The translations under genes were made by a program, and so were the position numbers. A stretch of DNA of 64,000 nt from Dermatemys mawii. Taxonomy: Eukaryota; Chordata; Testudines; Dermatemydidae. The notes beneath the pieces are model-generated. The model had not been told where the DNA came from and did no database searches. It worked only from the letters and a program-made list of their open reading frames with translations. Location: positions 15,329,442 to 15,393,441 of the forward strand of contig ML677348.1 in the NCBI GenBank assembly GCA_007922305.1. The letters run 5' to 3'. Numbering within the stretch: the stretch's first letter is position 1; the number at the start of each line of letters is the position of its first letter. Positions 1 through 11,770 of the stretch are shown in pieces.

Positions 1-45
1 AAAAAAATTTTAGTTAGTCTTTAAGGTGCCACAGGACTCTTTGTC
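1..45 (+). mobile_element. SINE/LINE 3' tail fragment (turtle-type), cut by the window edge
   Basis: The block from ttagttagtctttaaggtgc through ggactctttgtc is nearly identical to the end of a longer copy at 19962-20049. It is therefore an interspersed repeat tail. Only the 3' part lies inside the window. The SINE versus LINE assignment is from memory of reptile repeats and is not proven here. Confidence 0.6.
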
Positions 46-1499
46 ATTTCTCTAGGTCAAAGATCAGAAAATCAATGTAGAGTAGTGCTTCCACTGCAGA
101 AAGCAAATAGAATGATGAAATAGCTAATTTGTCTAATAGACAGAATTCAGAATGGAAATTAGCATTCATGTGTTGACTCTCATAAAGATCTCATTAACCA
201 GTTGGATGTTGCCATAAGGCATGGGCAGTAATGCTGTTGGCCTGTTGTTAATTTAGTTTCATATAATTCAACTTGCAGATTTTGGCTTCTGGTTTGCCTG
301 CATTGTGACGTCCATATTTTCCAACTTGAATGAAAAATATTCAAGAATCCTACCTAACATTTACGGTTGCTGTTACAGAAAACTCATTCAACCCACTAGA
401 GGTCAGGGTGGTACTACAAAGGTATAGTTGACCAGTGATTTGTATTAATTTTTTTAAAAAGCTGTCACAGCAGGTGATAATTGGCATACACCATCCCAAT
501 GTAGTTTATAAATTTTAGAGACAAGTAAAAATGTTCTGTTTCATTCAGTTAGTATTAAATAGCCCCAACAGATTCATGACTGGCAAAATAGACTTTTTCA
601 GTTGAAAAATTCGTATTATATTCATGTCTAAAAAATAACTTTGCCTTATGAAAATGTCTATAGAATTTAATAGAAAAATATAACTTTTAATTTTTTACCA
701 TAACATAGCACTAAATAGAGAATTATATCTCTGCCATGGAATTCTGCAGAGCAGTTTAAAAAGTACATTTGTACATTTCTGGTGTCTTTATAGGTCCCTG
801 TTTCAGTCTTATTGAAATTTATTGGTTTCATCCCTATGATTAGATGCATAAAAGGGTTTTAATGTTGGATACAATAAGATTTCTCTGCTTCCTAATGTTT
901 TAAAAATTAATAATTTAAAACATAAAAACACTAACTCATTCCTACCAGGACAAATCAGCAAACTTTCATAATATTTGCTATAAGTATTCCCATAGAAGTG
1001 GAGGGATAAAGGTAAATTAATTTAATTCTGCAAGATGTAGTTACACAACTAGGCAGTTTAATGATTATGTTTTGGGGGCTGAAATAATATTTAAGGGTCT
1101 GCATATTTAGTAGCACAACCTAGGATAGGAAGACCTTATGTCCATCCTCAGAGCTTTATCATCATCAGTATATCATGCTGTTCCCAGGGCACAAAATTTA
1201 AGAGAAGTTATGTGGAGATAATTAAATTACCCACAGGTGGTACAGGGCAAAATGGTACAGATTATCATAACAGACACTATATGGACAACTACTAAAATCC
1301 TGCAGAGTTGCCATTGTAATATAAATGTATTTGTGTGGGGCAGAAGTGGTGGTCTCCATTGGAAAATGACCCATCAGCTTCTGGATGACCTAGTATTCAG
1401 CCAGACTAGATAGCTGATTGGAGGAGAGACTGGATGTATAACTGAGGTAATTGTAATCTAAGAGCAGATCACTCTCCATTGGTTTGATTGCATAAAACT
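46..1499. other. AT-rich stretch, no gene recognised
   Basis: Short ORFs only, many stops in all frames, no recognised repeat boundaries. The part from about 1320 onward may belong to the gypsy fragment that follows, but its frames are too broken to assign. Confidence 0.4.
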
Positions 1500-1680
1500 A
1501 AAGGAGCTCATTCAAAACTACGATTGAGCATGACGCGCCAAGAATATAACTTGGAGATGGTATATATGAAAGGGTAGGAAAATAAGGCAGCAGATGCTCT
1601 GTCAAGTAGATATGGTCCAGACCTACTTTCTCTAGCTCAGCCAGTGGCTAACCCTCCTGCAGCTCGTAAGGGGAGAGGTG
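1500..1680 (+). pseudogene. Ty3/gypsy-type pol remnant (end of RNase H)
   Basis: In the frame starting at 1530 the translation contains YNLEM, VYMKG, an in-frame stop, then ENKAADALSS. This spacing matches the end of the RNase H domain of Ty3/gypsy-type retrotransposons, where a YxxEV..xPGKxNxxADALSR pattern is conserved. The stop between the two halves and the absence of RT, integrase or LTRs nearby show a dead scrap. An alternative is a chance match, but the order and spacing of the residues argue against it. Confidence 0.5.
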
Positions 1681-1979
1681 TACCCTAAAAGCATCCCAAT
1701 GCCAGAAGGCAAGGGGCTCTCTGATATCTGTTAGAGAGTTTTAGCTGGCCTGACCAGTTCAGTGTACCCTAATTTATTAATGGAATACATTGTATCTGAT
1801 TTGGAACACTAATAACAGACTGATCATTAATATTTTTGTGTGGTGTATGTACGATAAATGACAAAGGGACGATACAAATGTAAAGGAAATGTGGCACTAA
1901 AATGTGTCTACCAGAAAAGTCTTTGGAGTGGGTAAGCAGTTGGACAAGCTGACACTCCAGCCAGGTATCCTCAGAATTA

Positions 1980-2330
1980 ATTGACAATCACCTGTTGTCA
2001 CCATGCTACAGTGGGTCACAGCTGAGGATGCCAAATTCAGGATGAACTTCTCAGAAATAGGGCAAACTCACTCCAAACTGGGGGTTACTCTATTACTAGA
2101 CATACCAAGCCAGAAACAAAAGTGATCTTCTGTCTCACTACACTGGTTAACAAGAAGTCCAAACTGAAGTCTCCACAGGCATCCCAGCTCCTGTTTCACC
2201 ATCCTGACACTAGACTTAATGATGAGTGGTTATTTAAAACTAATTTAATCAAACAAAGGGTCCTTCTAATCTCAAGAGATCAGCTACACAGCCATGTCAA
2301 TATATAACTCAGATTGTACCCAATAATCAT
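1980..2330 (+). mobile_element. Possible LTR-element remnant
   Basis: This stretch differs in composition from its flanks and resembles an internal/LTR sequence common in turtle genomes. No terminal repeats or target duplications are visible. The assignment rests on impression only. Confidence 0.25.
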
Positions 2331-2358
2331 GCTGTTGTCAATCCTTTAGTATCTATTA

Positions 2359-2677
2359 CAGGTGTGGCAAAACGTGCGGCTCATGGAGCTCCCCATCCAT
2401 GCCCCCACTGCCATTCTCCACCACCAGACTGGGTGAGGGGAAGTGCGGCACTTCTGCCTTGCATCACTTCTGCCCTGTGTTGGGGTGATGGGACTACAGG
2501 CTTTTGCCTGCAGGGAGGGGAGTCTAAGGTTTTAGCCTCAGGAAGGGGCAATGGGGCAGAAGCCCTGTGCCCTGGCAGGCACCGCCCCATGGGGCAGGTT
2601 GTGCGTGTCTTGCGGCTCTCAAACTTTTGAAAATTATTGTATGTGGCTTTGAGGGTCAATAAGTTTGACCACTCTTG
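2359..2677. mobile_element. Short non-autonomous hAT element
   Basis: The 5' end reads CAGGTGTGGCAAAACGTG and the 3' end is the degenerate inverse (reverse complement CAAGAGTGGTCAAACTTA). The flanking 8-mers ATCTATTA (2351-2358) and ATCTAGAA (2678-2685) agree at 6 of 8 bases, as expected for an aged hAT 8-bp target duplication. The GC-rich core contrasts with the AT-rich flanks. Two 88-92 aa ORFs in it are compositional. Confidence 0.7.
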
Positions 2678-3479
2678 ATCTAGAATCTAAAGATGAGAGA
2701 ATTAAAATGGTTAAGAAAATCAAATAATAAAACCATTACAGAGATCTTATATCAGAGTTGAAGCAGTGATGGAATACGCTTCTGGTTTGCAAAGTCTCTG
2801 ACAACTTCCAAAAGAGTGGAAAGTCTTCAGTCCATTGGTTGTAATGCTCCTTTTAGTATAAATTCATAGTCCGGAGATTAGAGCAGGAAAGAGGGAAATG
2901 GAAATCCTTCCAGGGTCTTTTATACCTTTACCCATGTGGAGGGAATGCTCTCAGCTCAGTCTTAGTTTGTGGAAAATTACAGGCACAAGATGGGGTCCAG
3001 GGTCACATGAGCAAGTCACATACCCTTACATGACTTATATTCTGGCTAAAGCATCCACAAGAAGGCTTACGGGGTGGGGACAAGATTCTTTCATGGTTCA
3101 CTGTGAGAACTAAGTGTTCTTTAGTGGGCCATCAACTTGAATAGTTCATTCACAATAGTCTGTCTGACTTCAATATAGATTTTACCACATGGGTGCTACT
3201 CATGAATACAGTACCTATGTAGGATGCCAGTACATAGTCAATATCTATAATTTCAGATAGAAAAGTGATATATACATATAAAGGATAATCATACTAAGCA
3301 AGTCATAACTTTTCCATTTTTGACACCCTACCTGATATGCTTTCTACAAGATTTATTGCAATTGTCTAACAGTGGCAATGTTAATGATATAAATGGTCAT
3401 GTTTCAGTCATAAAGCATCACACATATCAAGTGCTCATTCATTTGCATTGAAGGGACAGGAACTGATCAATTGGCATTA
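2678..3479. other. Unassigned AT-rich DNA
   Basis: No coding signal, terminal repeats or recognisable repeat family seen. Confidence 0.35.
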
Positions 3480-3925
3480 TAACAGCAGTGGGGAAAGAAA
3501 CCAGCATGGAACTTCCTTCATCACCAGACTCCATGTCTCCTTCCTCACAGCTTGAATAAACTTTATTTTGGGGGGTAACCTTCAGAAGGATCCATTTCAA
3601 AGGTTCACTGGACTATAAAAGAGAGAGGCAAAGAATACCAAGTAATCTAGTCACCTAAGAAGATAAAGGAACTGAGGACTTTGTCTTTGGGGAGAGATCC
3701 TGACCCCACAGGGGTGATCAGCCATCTTGCTGGAAGAAGTATGTGGTAAGAATCTTACCCGATACCCAGACAATAGCTTGGAAAAAATCTTAGCATTAGA
3801 AAGTGATTTTCACTTTTATTTGTTTGTAACCATTTCAGTCATTTATACCTGGTCTCACTTAAAATCTATCACTTTGTAATTAAATAAACTTGTTTTAAGA
3901 ACATAATCTAGAATACAAGGTTCCC
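3480..3925 (+). mobile_element. LTR-retroelement-like remnant
   Basis: The segment has a run resembling a retroelement leader/LTR: a TGAATAAACTT polyadenylation-like site near 3550, then at 3877-3897 an aattaaataaacttgtttt block that recurs in reptile LTR-type repeats. No paired LTR, TSD or coding frame is visible. Confidence 0.35.
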
Positions 3926-4454
3926 ATAATATAGAGTACAAGGTTCCTACAGGGAAAAAACTAGTGCATGATGCAGCCTGATCTCCAACTGACAGAACCC
4001 TCTGCAGCTGTGATTGACCAGGAGAAATCAGCAACTCAGTGAAGTGATGGAAGCAACTGGTTACTTTGTCCCACAGACTTGGTTGGGCTTTTGTCATCAT
4101 AACTCTTTGGGTGCTCAGGCCTAGCTCCCTTTCTCTCACCAAGGTCACTTTTCCCCAGTGGAACCTGCTGCATTTTCACTCTCTAATTCCAAAGTTTGTA
4201 CTCCTTGCCATACTCCTTCTGGCCCCGGCACTCTCATCTTTAATTTCTGGTGGTGTTGGTATCAAGAGGATGAATTGCTCATCTAGTGAAGCTTTGACCT
4301 GTTGTTTAGGGGTTAATTACCTGATATAAAAGCCTTAGTCGATATATAATAATGGCAGTGCACAGTCAAAGAAATTTCTCTATCACTTCATAAGTAAAAT
4401 ACTGAGGAAGGGCAAGCAGTGTGTTCTCCCAGATAGACCACAAGACTCATTCTA
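3926..4454. other. Unassigned, no gene recognised
   Basis: Two overlapping ORFs of 97 (-) and 87 (+) codons have no recognisable motif. They lie antisense to each other and look fortuitous. Confidence 0.35.
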
Positions 4455-4640
4455 GTCACAGGATTTGGGGCTAAATCAGTGCTTTACTGACCCACTGTCT
4501 GGTCTTGGATATCATATGGAACCTCTCTGTGCTTTAACTTACCTGTACGTAAAATGGTGATATACCTTTTTTGGGGTGTTTGGAGACTTAATGAATGTTT
4601 GTAAAGCACCTGGAGATCCACAGGTGAAAAGTACAATATA
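4455..4640 (+). mobile_element. MIR-like SINE
   Basis: The order CCTCTCTGTGCTTTAACTTA, a degenerate 'ctgtaaaatggtgat', then 'tgtaaagcacctggagatcc' matches the conserved core and 3' half of MIR-type SINEs (cctctctgtgcctcagttt..ctgtaaaatgggga..gtaaagcgctttgagat). The copy is old and diverged. Confidence 0.6.
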
Positions 4641-6479
4641 ACTGCAGAATATGGGCCTATCTCACTAACCCTTCCTCTTGTGACTGCAGAATCAAGCTCT
4701 ATTATTCTTAATTGGAGAGAAGAAAAGTTGAGCATCCCATTGAAAATTAAACTACAGCAGAGTTCAGATTGATGGATCTGGGTATGTTAGCGTCCCACAA
4801 TAGCTTGAGTCAAGATCTTGGGCCCACATCCTCAAACGTATTTAGGTACCTATGCCTCCTCTGATTTCAATGGGAGTTAAGAGCTTCAATATTTCTGAGG
4901 ATATGAGCCTTTGTTCTTATTCTCAAACCCATCATGAGCCCTATCCCCCAGCCTCCTTCCTTGTATGTCACAAAGTTTTTAAAATCTGGATGTGCTTCTG
5001 GGACAGATGGATATAGAACTACCTTCAGTATTAAAATATTTTATTTTTATGAAGAAAATATAGTAACTCTGAAGTGAAGTCAGCCAAGGTGTTGCTACAC
5101 AGACATAGCATGGAAAAATCGGGCAGTAAGAAGGAAAGAAGTCCAAGTATCTTTATACTGTAATCCTGTCATATATTATATCAGGTTGTAATTCTACTTT
5201 AGGCTTATTTGACTCCTTCCCAGCTATTGGCAACTTCCCTTTTCAGCTTTTCTGAGCCTTATGTGTGTTTTGAAGAACAGCATTGACTCAAAGCCAGTCG
5301 CTATGTGGTACTCTCCAGTTTGAATCCAAGTGTGGTCTCCCTCTATTTAGGATTTTCTTGTGGAAACTAACTTTCTCTTTTAACTGTGTATTTTGATCTC
5401 TCTCTCTCCTGTAATATTAGTGATATACAGTATGTCCTCTCAATGGGACATAAAATCTATGTCTTGATCCCATACAGACATCAAAGATCTATGCACTGTC
5501 TTGCAAGAGTGATAGTCAATTTTCTTCCATGATGAACACAAAGAAGTAGGTTTATAATTTGTGTTAATGTGTAAATATAAAGTATATCACTTCATAAAGC
5601 TATTCCTGCCTGTGGTTTCTCAAATATGTGTGCTCACTATGTCTCTGCCTTTTGAAGCCTAAGTATGTCAAGGCTTGAACCTCTTTACTTTTGTGTATAG
5701 TACAAAACTAAATACATTTTTAGCACATAACAAACAAAAATAGGCATGTTAATCTTGATGTCTGGGGCAAATTTCACCTTGGGAAATTACATTCTATCTT
5801 AATCAATTTTACTGCATAGTACTGTAGTGAACTTTGATATCTGTGCATTTAAAAATCTCCTTGCACTTTCAGTAGCATACAGTATTCCTGCCTTAAACAG
5901 CCATTTGATCCTATTGCCATGACCTTCCTCATCCCAATAGCTATCTTACTATTTGTGTCATGCCCAACATTTTGTCCCTGATCCTGCAAAGACTTAAACA
6001 CATGCTTAAGATCCTATGAGTAGTGCCATTTGAAATCAGTCCCTTATTTTGGGTCTCTGTCCCACACTGCGTTTCATGTTTGGGCCTTGTTAATTTGAGA
6101 GGTATGTCTTTGAGCAATGAAGAACTGGTATGTCATAAAAAGATACATTTTATTAAAGAGAATTATTTATATAGCTCTACAGAATTGAAAGCAATAGCTT
6201 CAAAAGTCAGTAAATACCTTACAGAAGGGATATAGTTACTGCTACTAAGGAATGGTCATAAGATGGAAAGCAGCAATGTTTCTGCTAGTACACTTCACTG
6301 CTGAATAGACCTTCCCTTTCCTGGCCCACATCAAGAAAAACAAATGCAGTATGGCTTGTATTTTAGATGCACTGCAGATAGATAAGTAGTAAACGCCTAG
6401 TTGCGTGGGATATTAACTGGACAGATTTTCAAAATGGAATAACCCTGCAATCCTGGCACGAGGTGGACTAAATAGTTGT
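4641..6479. other. Unassigned DNA with two short ancient repeat scraps
   Basis: 4830-4920 and 5975-6035 contain the 'cctatgcc..gatttcaatggga' and 'gatcctgcaaagacttaaac' blocks typical of dispersed amniote repeats. The remainder has no visible coding or element structure. Confidence 0.35.
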
Positions 6480-6910
6480 GATTTTGTTTTCTCCCCCCCC
6501 TCTTTTGTCCTTTATTCCTCTTTGTCAATAGAAGGGATAGATCTATTCTCTATGTATGTTTTACTTTTTTTCTCTCTCCATTTTTTTTTCTACCCCCTGC
6601 AAGTTTTCAAACTCCCTCAGCTTTGGAAAAATTACAAAGTGGCAAAAGGAAAAATGAAAAAAAAGGAAATTAAAAAGTTGTGGAAAAAACTGTGGACTTC
6701 ATCCATTTTATTGCTCTTGGGGGCAAAAAGGAAAAGTGGGGGCTAGGGGAAAAACAGAAAATTAAAAAATTAGAAATTTAAATTTTTTTCAAAAAATATT
6801 TTATAGAAATAAATTTAAAATGAAAAAAAATTTCTGTTTTGAACCTTGTTAAATGGAATCAATTTTGACATTTTCCACAAAATAGTTTTTCCATTTTTTT
6901 GACTAATGCT
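6480..6910. repeat. AT-rich low-complexity region with homopolymer runs
   Basis: Pyrimidine-rich tracts (a C8 run and T10) are followed by A/T-dominated sequence around 6640-6905 with many aaaaatttt runs. The 74-codon ORF here is lysine/leucine-rich because of composition. Confidence 0.5.
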
Positions 6911-7354
6911 AGTACTGCGCCTCAGATAGGTTTGCAGCATTCCTCAACCTTAATTTCTATGCTTGTAGCTGAATGCTTTTTTATCTGGGACACTCCCACT
7001 TTTATATCGAGAGAGTTATATATTACTATTTGCTTTAGCTAAGTTCACAGTTCCCTGCACTAACTTTACATTTCCCTCTTCAGATCCTGACTGAAGATGG
7101 CTGAAATATTTCACTCATTTTTTATTTGCTGCATGAAGTGAAGATTGTTTTGCAACCCACAGTTTGAGACAACATCCCTTTTCTTTTGTTACCAGAGAGA
7201 CAATCAGAAGTTTGCTGTCTAATCTGTCTGTACACCAGACTCCGCTTCTGACTCACATACCCCTGTGTCTCTCTTCTCTCCCTCCTTTCACTGAGTCACT
7301 ATCCAGTTTTCTAACTGCCTCCATCTCTGAGTGGGAGGTTGTTTTGGCTGGAAC
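6911..7354. other. Unassigned
   Basis: No coding potential or element boundary is evident up to the start of the CR1 fragment. Confidence 0.35.
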
Positions 7355-8213
7355 TAAACTGGACTAATTGAGGGAAGAGGTAGATATGCTGGAGGATAGG
7401 GATAGGGTCCAGAGTGATGTAGACAAATTGAAGGATTGGGCCAAAAGAAATCTGTTGAGGTTCAACAAGGACAAATGCAGAGTCCTGCATTTAGGACAGA
7501 ATAATCCAATGCACTGCTACAGGCTGGGGACTGACTGGCTAAGTGGCAGTTCTGCAGAAAAGGACCTAGAGATTACAGTGGACGAGAAGCTGGATATGAG
7601 TCAACAATGTACCCTTGTTGCCAAGAAGGCCACTGGCATATTGGGCTGCATTAGTAGGAGAATTGACAGCAGATCGAGGGAAGTGATTATTCCATTCTGT
7701 TCAGCACTGGTGAGGCCATATCTGGAGTACTGCATCCAGTTTGGGCCCCCCCACTACGGAAGGGATGTGGACAAATTGGAAAAAGTCCAGCGGAGGGCAA
7801 TGAAAATGATTAGGGGGCTGATGCACATGACTTACAAGGAGAGTCTGAGGGAACTGGGGTTATTTAGTCTGGAGAAGAGAAGAGTGAGGAGGGTTTTGAT
7901 AGCAGCCTTCAACTACCTGAAGTGGGTTCCAAAGAGGATGGAGCTAGGCTGCTCTCAGTGGTGGCAGATGACAGAACCAGGAGCAATGGTCTCAAGTTGC
8001 AGTGGGGGAGGTCTAGGTTGGATATTAGGAAAAGCTATTTCACTAGGAGGGTGGTGAAACACTGGAATGGGTTATCTAGGAAGGTGGTGGAATCTCCATA
8101 CTTAGAGGTTTTTAAAGCCCAGCTTGACAAAGCCGTGGCTGGGATGATTTAGTTGGGGATTGATCCTACTTTGAGCAGGGGGTTGGACTATATGACCTCC
8201 TGAGGTCTTGTTA
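7355..8213 (+). mobile_element. CR1 LINE, 5'-truncated (ORF2 C-terminus plus 3' UTR)
   Basis: The fragment encodes the C-terminal part of the CR1 ORF2 protein, downstream of the reverse transcriptase core. The frame at 7368-8057 has the diagnostic order WAKRN..FNKDKCRVLHLG, then ILGCISRRI, then RPYLEYCIQFG, then [12 protein letters not shown]. Around 7920 the frame shifts, and 7922-8152 continues with [16 protein letters not shown] and HWNGLSRKVVESP to the natural stop. A short 3' UTR ends in the CR1 hallmark 'ggttggactatatgacctcc' and 'tgaggtct'. Apart from the one frameshift it is nearly open, so this is one of the younger CR1 copies. It cannot be active, because the endonuclease and most of the RT are missing. 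Confidence 0.93.
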
Positions 8214-8864
8214 CCTAGGAGCTCTGTGCTGGGGAATCAGGGTGCAGTACTCAGCCAGTCTGACTCATGAAAGATACCCTCTCCTCCTCATCCTCTGCTT
8301 GAACCAAATCTGCATCAAAAGAAAGACTTACAAAAAGCAATGAAAAGGCAGGGGGAGACACACCTAAACTTCTGGGATAAGGATGACAGTGTTAAGAAAA
8401 CTCTCCTAGCTTCATATGCATCGAAAATGGGATATTAACATATAGAATGGAGAACAGAGATTCCAAGGCAAGAACCGCATGGAACTCTAGGACCAGAAAA
8501 GCAGGGAAGCACTGCATGATGGGGGATCTCTGCTCCAGATATTAATGAACCCACATGTGCACACACCCAGCTCAGTAGTTATCAGACTAATTCTAGTAAT
8601 AAATCCTCTATTGGTATCCAAAATAGTGAAGTTCCCTAACTGTATTGTGAGCTTCCTCCAAGGAACACCGCCCATATCTAGGAATGATCAGCTTCCATGG
8701 TCTAATTGGAACAAAACAACCTTGGTATATTCCCTTGTTTACACATAAACAAATCTAGTGTTCTCCCTTGAATCATTGTTTCTCTACAAAAACTCTTACC
8801 CCCGCTCAAGTAAGTGTTTTGATACCTGGATCCAAAATCTGCATCAGTCCCATTGGAACACATC
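8214..8864. other. Unassigned
   Basis: Overlapping short ORFs on both strands, no motifs. No terminal repeats seen. Confidence 0.3.
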
Positions 8865-9154
8865 TTCTCCTGACTGGTCATGCTGGGGGCTCTGCCTGAC
8901 TCCAGTACTCCTGACCTTCAGCTACCACCACGATCTGGAACCCCCAATGGATTCAAACTTCATGGAGTGGTGAGAATCCAGCTCTGTCTCTCTCTCCCCC
9001 TCATGGGTATTTTTTGGTTTTCTCATTCGCTCTGCAGCAATGCTCCTCTTACCTAAGCTAAAAGATCCCTGTACTGCCCAAAAATCCTGTGAGGTTTGCT
9101 CATCAGGCGGGTAACTACCAGAAGAATTGTAATGTGAAAGTGGGGATAGTGCTA
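8865..9154 (+). mobile_element. Probable retroelement-derived leader of the tandem-repeat block
   Basis: Pyrimidine-rich sequence (tctctctctcccc, then gggtattttttggttttctc) leads directly into the tandem repeats. It resembles parts of reptile LTR elements, but no LTR ends can be defined. Confidence 0.25.
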
Positions 9155-9409
9155 AACCTGGGACATATTGGGGTGACAGCTTGGAAGTGCTGCTCAACTC
9201 AGTCTGCTGAGTCCAGGGCATATGAGGGTGGCAGACTGAAAGTGCTGCTCGACCCAGCCTTCTCAGGTGTGCTCTATTTCAGAGCGGTACTCAAGGCATG
9301 TGGGAGTGACAACTTGGAGGTCCTGTTCGACCCAGCTTGCTGAGTCCAGCGATATAAAAGGGGTCAGCTTGGGAGTGTTGATTAACCTGGTCCTTTCAGA
9401 TGTATTCTG

Positions 9410-9411
<2 letters not shown>
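9155..9411 (+). repeat. Degenerate tandem repeat, about four units of 55-67 bp
   Basis: Successive units carry the same order: 'catatggggGTGacagcttgg', then 'agtgctgctcgaccca', then 'gctgagtcca'. Unit starts are near 9162, 9217, 9296 and 9350. Divergence among units is high. The 84-codon ORF across it has the same internal repetition and is not evidence for a gene. Confidence 0.65.
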
Positions 9412-9449
<38 letters not shown>

Positions 9450-9459
9450 TGTGTGTGTT
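9412..9459 (+). repeat. (TG)n microsatellite
   Basis: An almost uninterrupted GT dinucleotide run of 48 bases with one A interruption. Valine/cysteine ORFs on + and histidine/threonine ORFs on - are artefacts of it. Confidence 0.97.
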
Positions 9460-9669
9460 AATTTCATTTTGGGGCTGGAAGGACGCAGCCCTGGGGAACC
9501 TAAGTCTTGTAGGATAGCTCCATTGGGAGGGAACTTGCAGCAGGGAGAAGTAGAGCTCGATATGAGAACACAAGTGACACAGGCAGTACATTGATAGCAG
9601 TATAGAACCGTCCCCCCCGAAGAGTAACCCTAATAAATGAACATGGCCCAAAGTAATGGGCAAAGTTGG
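9460..9669 (+). other. Repeat-like tail with AATAAA
   Basis: Single-copy-looking sequence after the microsatellite with 'ctaataaatgaac' near 9630. Together with the tandem repeats it may be the end of an LTR-type element. No terminal CA plus TSD could be fixed. Confidence 0.3.
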
Positions 9670-9711
9670 TAACAGTCTCTTCTGACCTTAAATTTCTATG
9701 ATTCTATGATA
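9670..9711 (+). mobile_element. CR1 3' terminus scrap
   Basis: 'tcttctgaccttaaatttc' is followed by the tandem octamer 'tatgattctatgat', the typical CR1 3' end. Confidence 0.75.
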
Positions 9712-10984
9712 GTAATGTAGTGTTTATCTCATGCTTCCAGGCATAATCTGAGGTGGGGAAACACAGGAGATGGGATGCATTGGTGAGAACAGCAGTAGGT
9801 GTAATTTCAACTCCTTTTCATGAATGAAACAAACCACACATTTAAAAGAAAAAGATGTAAATCAGTTCCTTCCTCTCAGTTTCCCAGCATGCACTGTCTT
9901 CTCTGATTTTGTCTTTTAGATTACAAACTGTTTTCAGGTCATGTCTTGCACAGTGCCAAGCACATTGCTGATATTCAAGAGATAAAGCCTAATAATAAGA
10001 CACCTATTGTAGTGTTTATGGCCTCAGTCTTGCAACTGACAATGTGTAGGCACAGCAGTCCATATGTAGGATGTCAGTTACAGGATTAGGCCTCCCATGG
10101 GCCAGATCTTCCAAGGTATTCAGGCTCATAACTTCCATTGACATCAGAGTTAGGCATGTAATTACTTTTGAGAATCTGGGTCCAAAAGCCAACTCCATCA
10201 ATTTTAATAGTTTGCTCTGAACCATAAACCCACTATCTCATTTTCCTTCACATCTCCCCCTAAGACCTACCTCTGCTGTGGTGTCTACAGGAAATTAGCT
10301 GAAGAACAGATTGAGGGGCAGCCAGGTATAGCTGATGTGAAACAAAACAATTGTATATAAAAATGTGTATGATACATAGAAAAATGTGTATACATTGATG
10401 GAATCCCTGTGCCACACACGTTTGTATGTGGCTTGTCTTTTCAGGGCCAAAATGCTCTGCTGGCAGAACTCCACTAAAGTCATGTATGAGTACAAATGTA
10501 AACCAGTAGGTATAAGTCCTTCAGGACCAGTACATTCTTCCTGTTTGTGTGGACAGCTCCTAGCATATTGTGGACACTGTTGGAACAATAATTGCGACAA
10601 TAATTAACAAAGACTAAGAGAGAAATTAGCTCTTTTATCCAAATTCCAAATCCCCTAACTTCAATGGAGTTTTGCTGATTTACATGACCAAAGAATTTAT
10701 CCCTTTGCCTTTTCACAATTCCAAGCTTTTCATTTTTAATTTTATTGAATACACCCATTTTCTCCTCCTTCTCCTCCTCTCTTCTCTCCTATACTCTAAT
10801 TTTCTTATTGGGGAAATGCAAAAATGTGGATCTTGCATTTTGATCTGAATATGGTAAGATTTAGGCTGTTTCACATAGTGGGAGTCCTGCTGAGAACTGT
10901 TTGATTATAATGCCTTAATTGCTGGTATTTCTCTCAACACAGCATTTCTGTCAAGTGGCATCTGTTTTCGTGGATCATGACTTT
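9712..10984. other. Unassigned, with ancient repeat scraps
   Basis: 9900-9990 ('tagattacaaactgttttca..tgcacagtgccaagcacattg') looks like an old dispersed amniote repeat. 10640-10685 has the 'cttcaatggagttttgctga' block described in the findings. No gene seen. Confidence 0.35.
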
Positions 10985-11770
10985 GAGATTGTCATGTCCT
11001 AACCCACAAAGGCTCTGAAATTAGCACTAATACCACAAATTTGGTGCAGAAGGATCTATGGAGTGTGTATGCACAGACCTGATGTGTTCATGTCAGCCTT
11101 TGTCACTTAACAAGTGGACTGCTGTGTATGGAAGGAGCTCCCTATATGGCAGGCACACTCAGCCCCAGGTTGAGTGAGCTGCAATAGGGTAATCCAGAAA
11201 TGATGACTGTAACAATCATGCTGTGGCAAAGACCTCATCAGAAATGAAGGATTGGATTCTCCTCACTGGCAGAAGGCAGAAGAAGACATTCCTTGTCTCT
11301 GTTGAAGTGTGCATGTCTACCAGCAGTGAGGCATCCACATCTACACCCCTTGGCTTTCAACTACCTTGATGATGGGAGGTCAGAGGTCCTTGATTGATGG
11401 TGAAATTAGTGTATCAACCAGGTCCCTCTTCCTACCACCATCACATCTGTTTTTCCTCGATTGAAAATGAGCCAACTGTTTTTTTCCCGAGCCACTGAGA
11501 CATTGTGATAATAGCTGAGGCTATTCAACTGAGAGAAATATAGCTGAGTGTGATCCACATATTGAGGATAGTAGAGTCCATGGTGTCCGTCAAGCTCTCT
11601 CGGCAGCTTCATATACCTATGTTGAAAAAGGGAGGTGAAAGCATTGAACCTTGTGGGACCGGCCATGTGAGGGACCTTGGTCCGCTGGAGTAGCCCCTCA
11701 TTATGTGTTTCTGGGATCTGATTGAGATGAAAGAGTGGGTCCAGCAGAGTGCTGCTCCATTGACTCCTCT
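10985..11770 (-). mobile_element. L2-type LINE remnant (reverse transcriptase to C-terminus)
   Basis: On the minus strand, frames joined across shifts show VPQGSMLSP (RT block 4, normally VPQGSVLSP), then a degenerate palm box QYVDHTQLYFS (normally YADDTQLYFS), then FNRGKTDVMVVG (LxLNxxKTEVLVVG). Farther on come a 'PYCSSLNLGL' (DYCNSLYxGLP) and a 'KFVVLVLISEPLW' block. Their order matches L2-clade elements, which are related to CR1 but distinct. The catalytic Asp pair is changed to DH and several frameshifts are present, so it is inactive and ancient. No poly-A or TSD found. Confidence 0.75.

Noticed and set aside
9400..9663. ORFs rich in Val/Cys or His/Thr
   Set aside because: Direct products of the (TG)n microsatellite.
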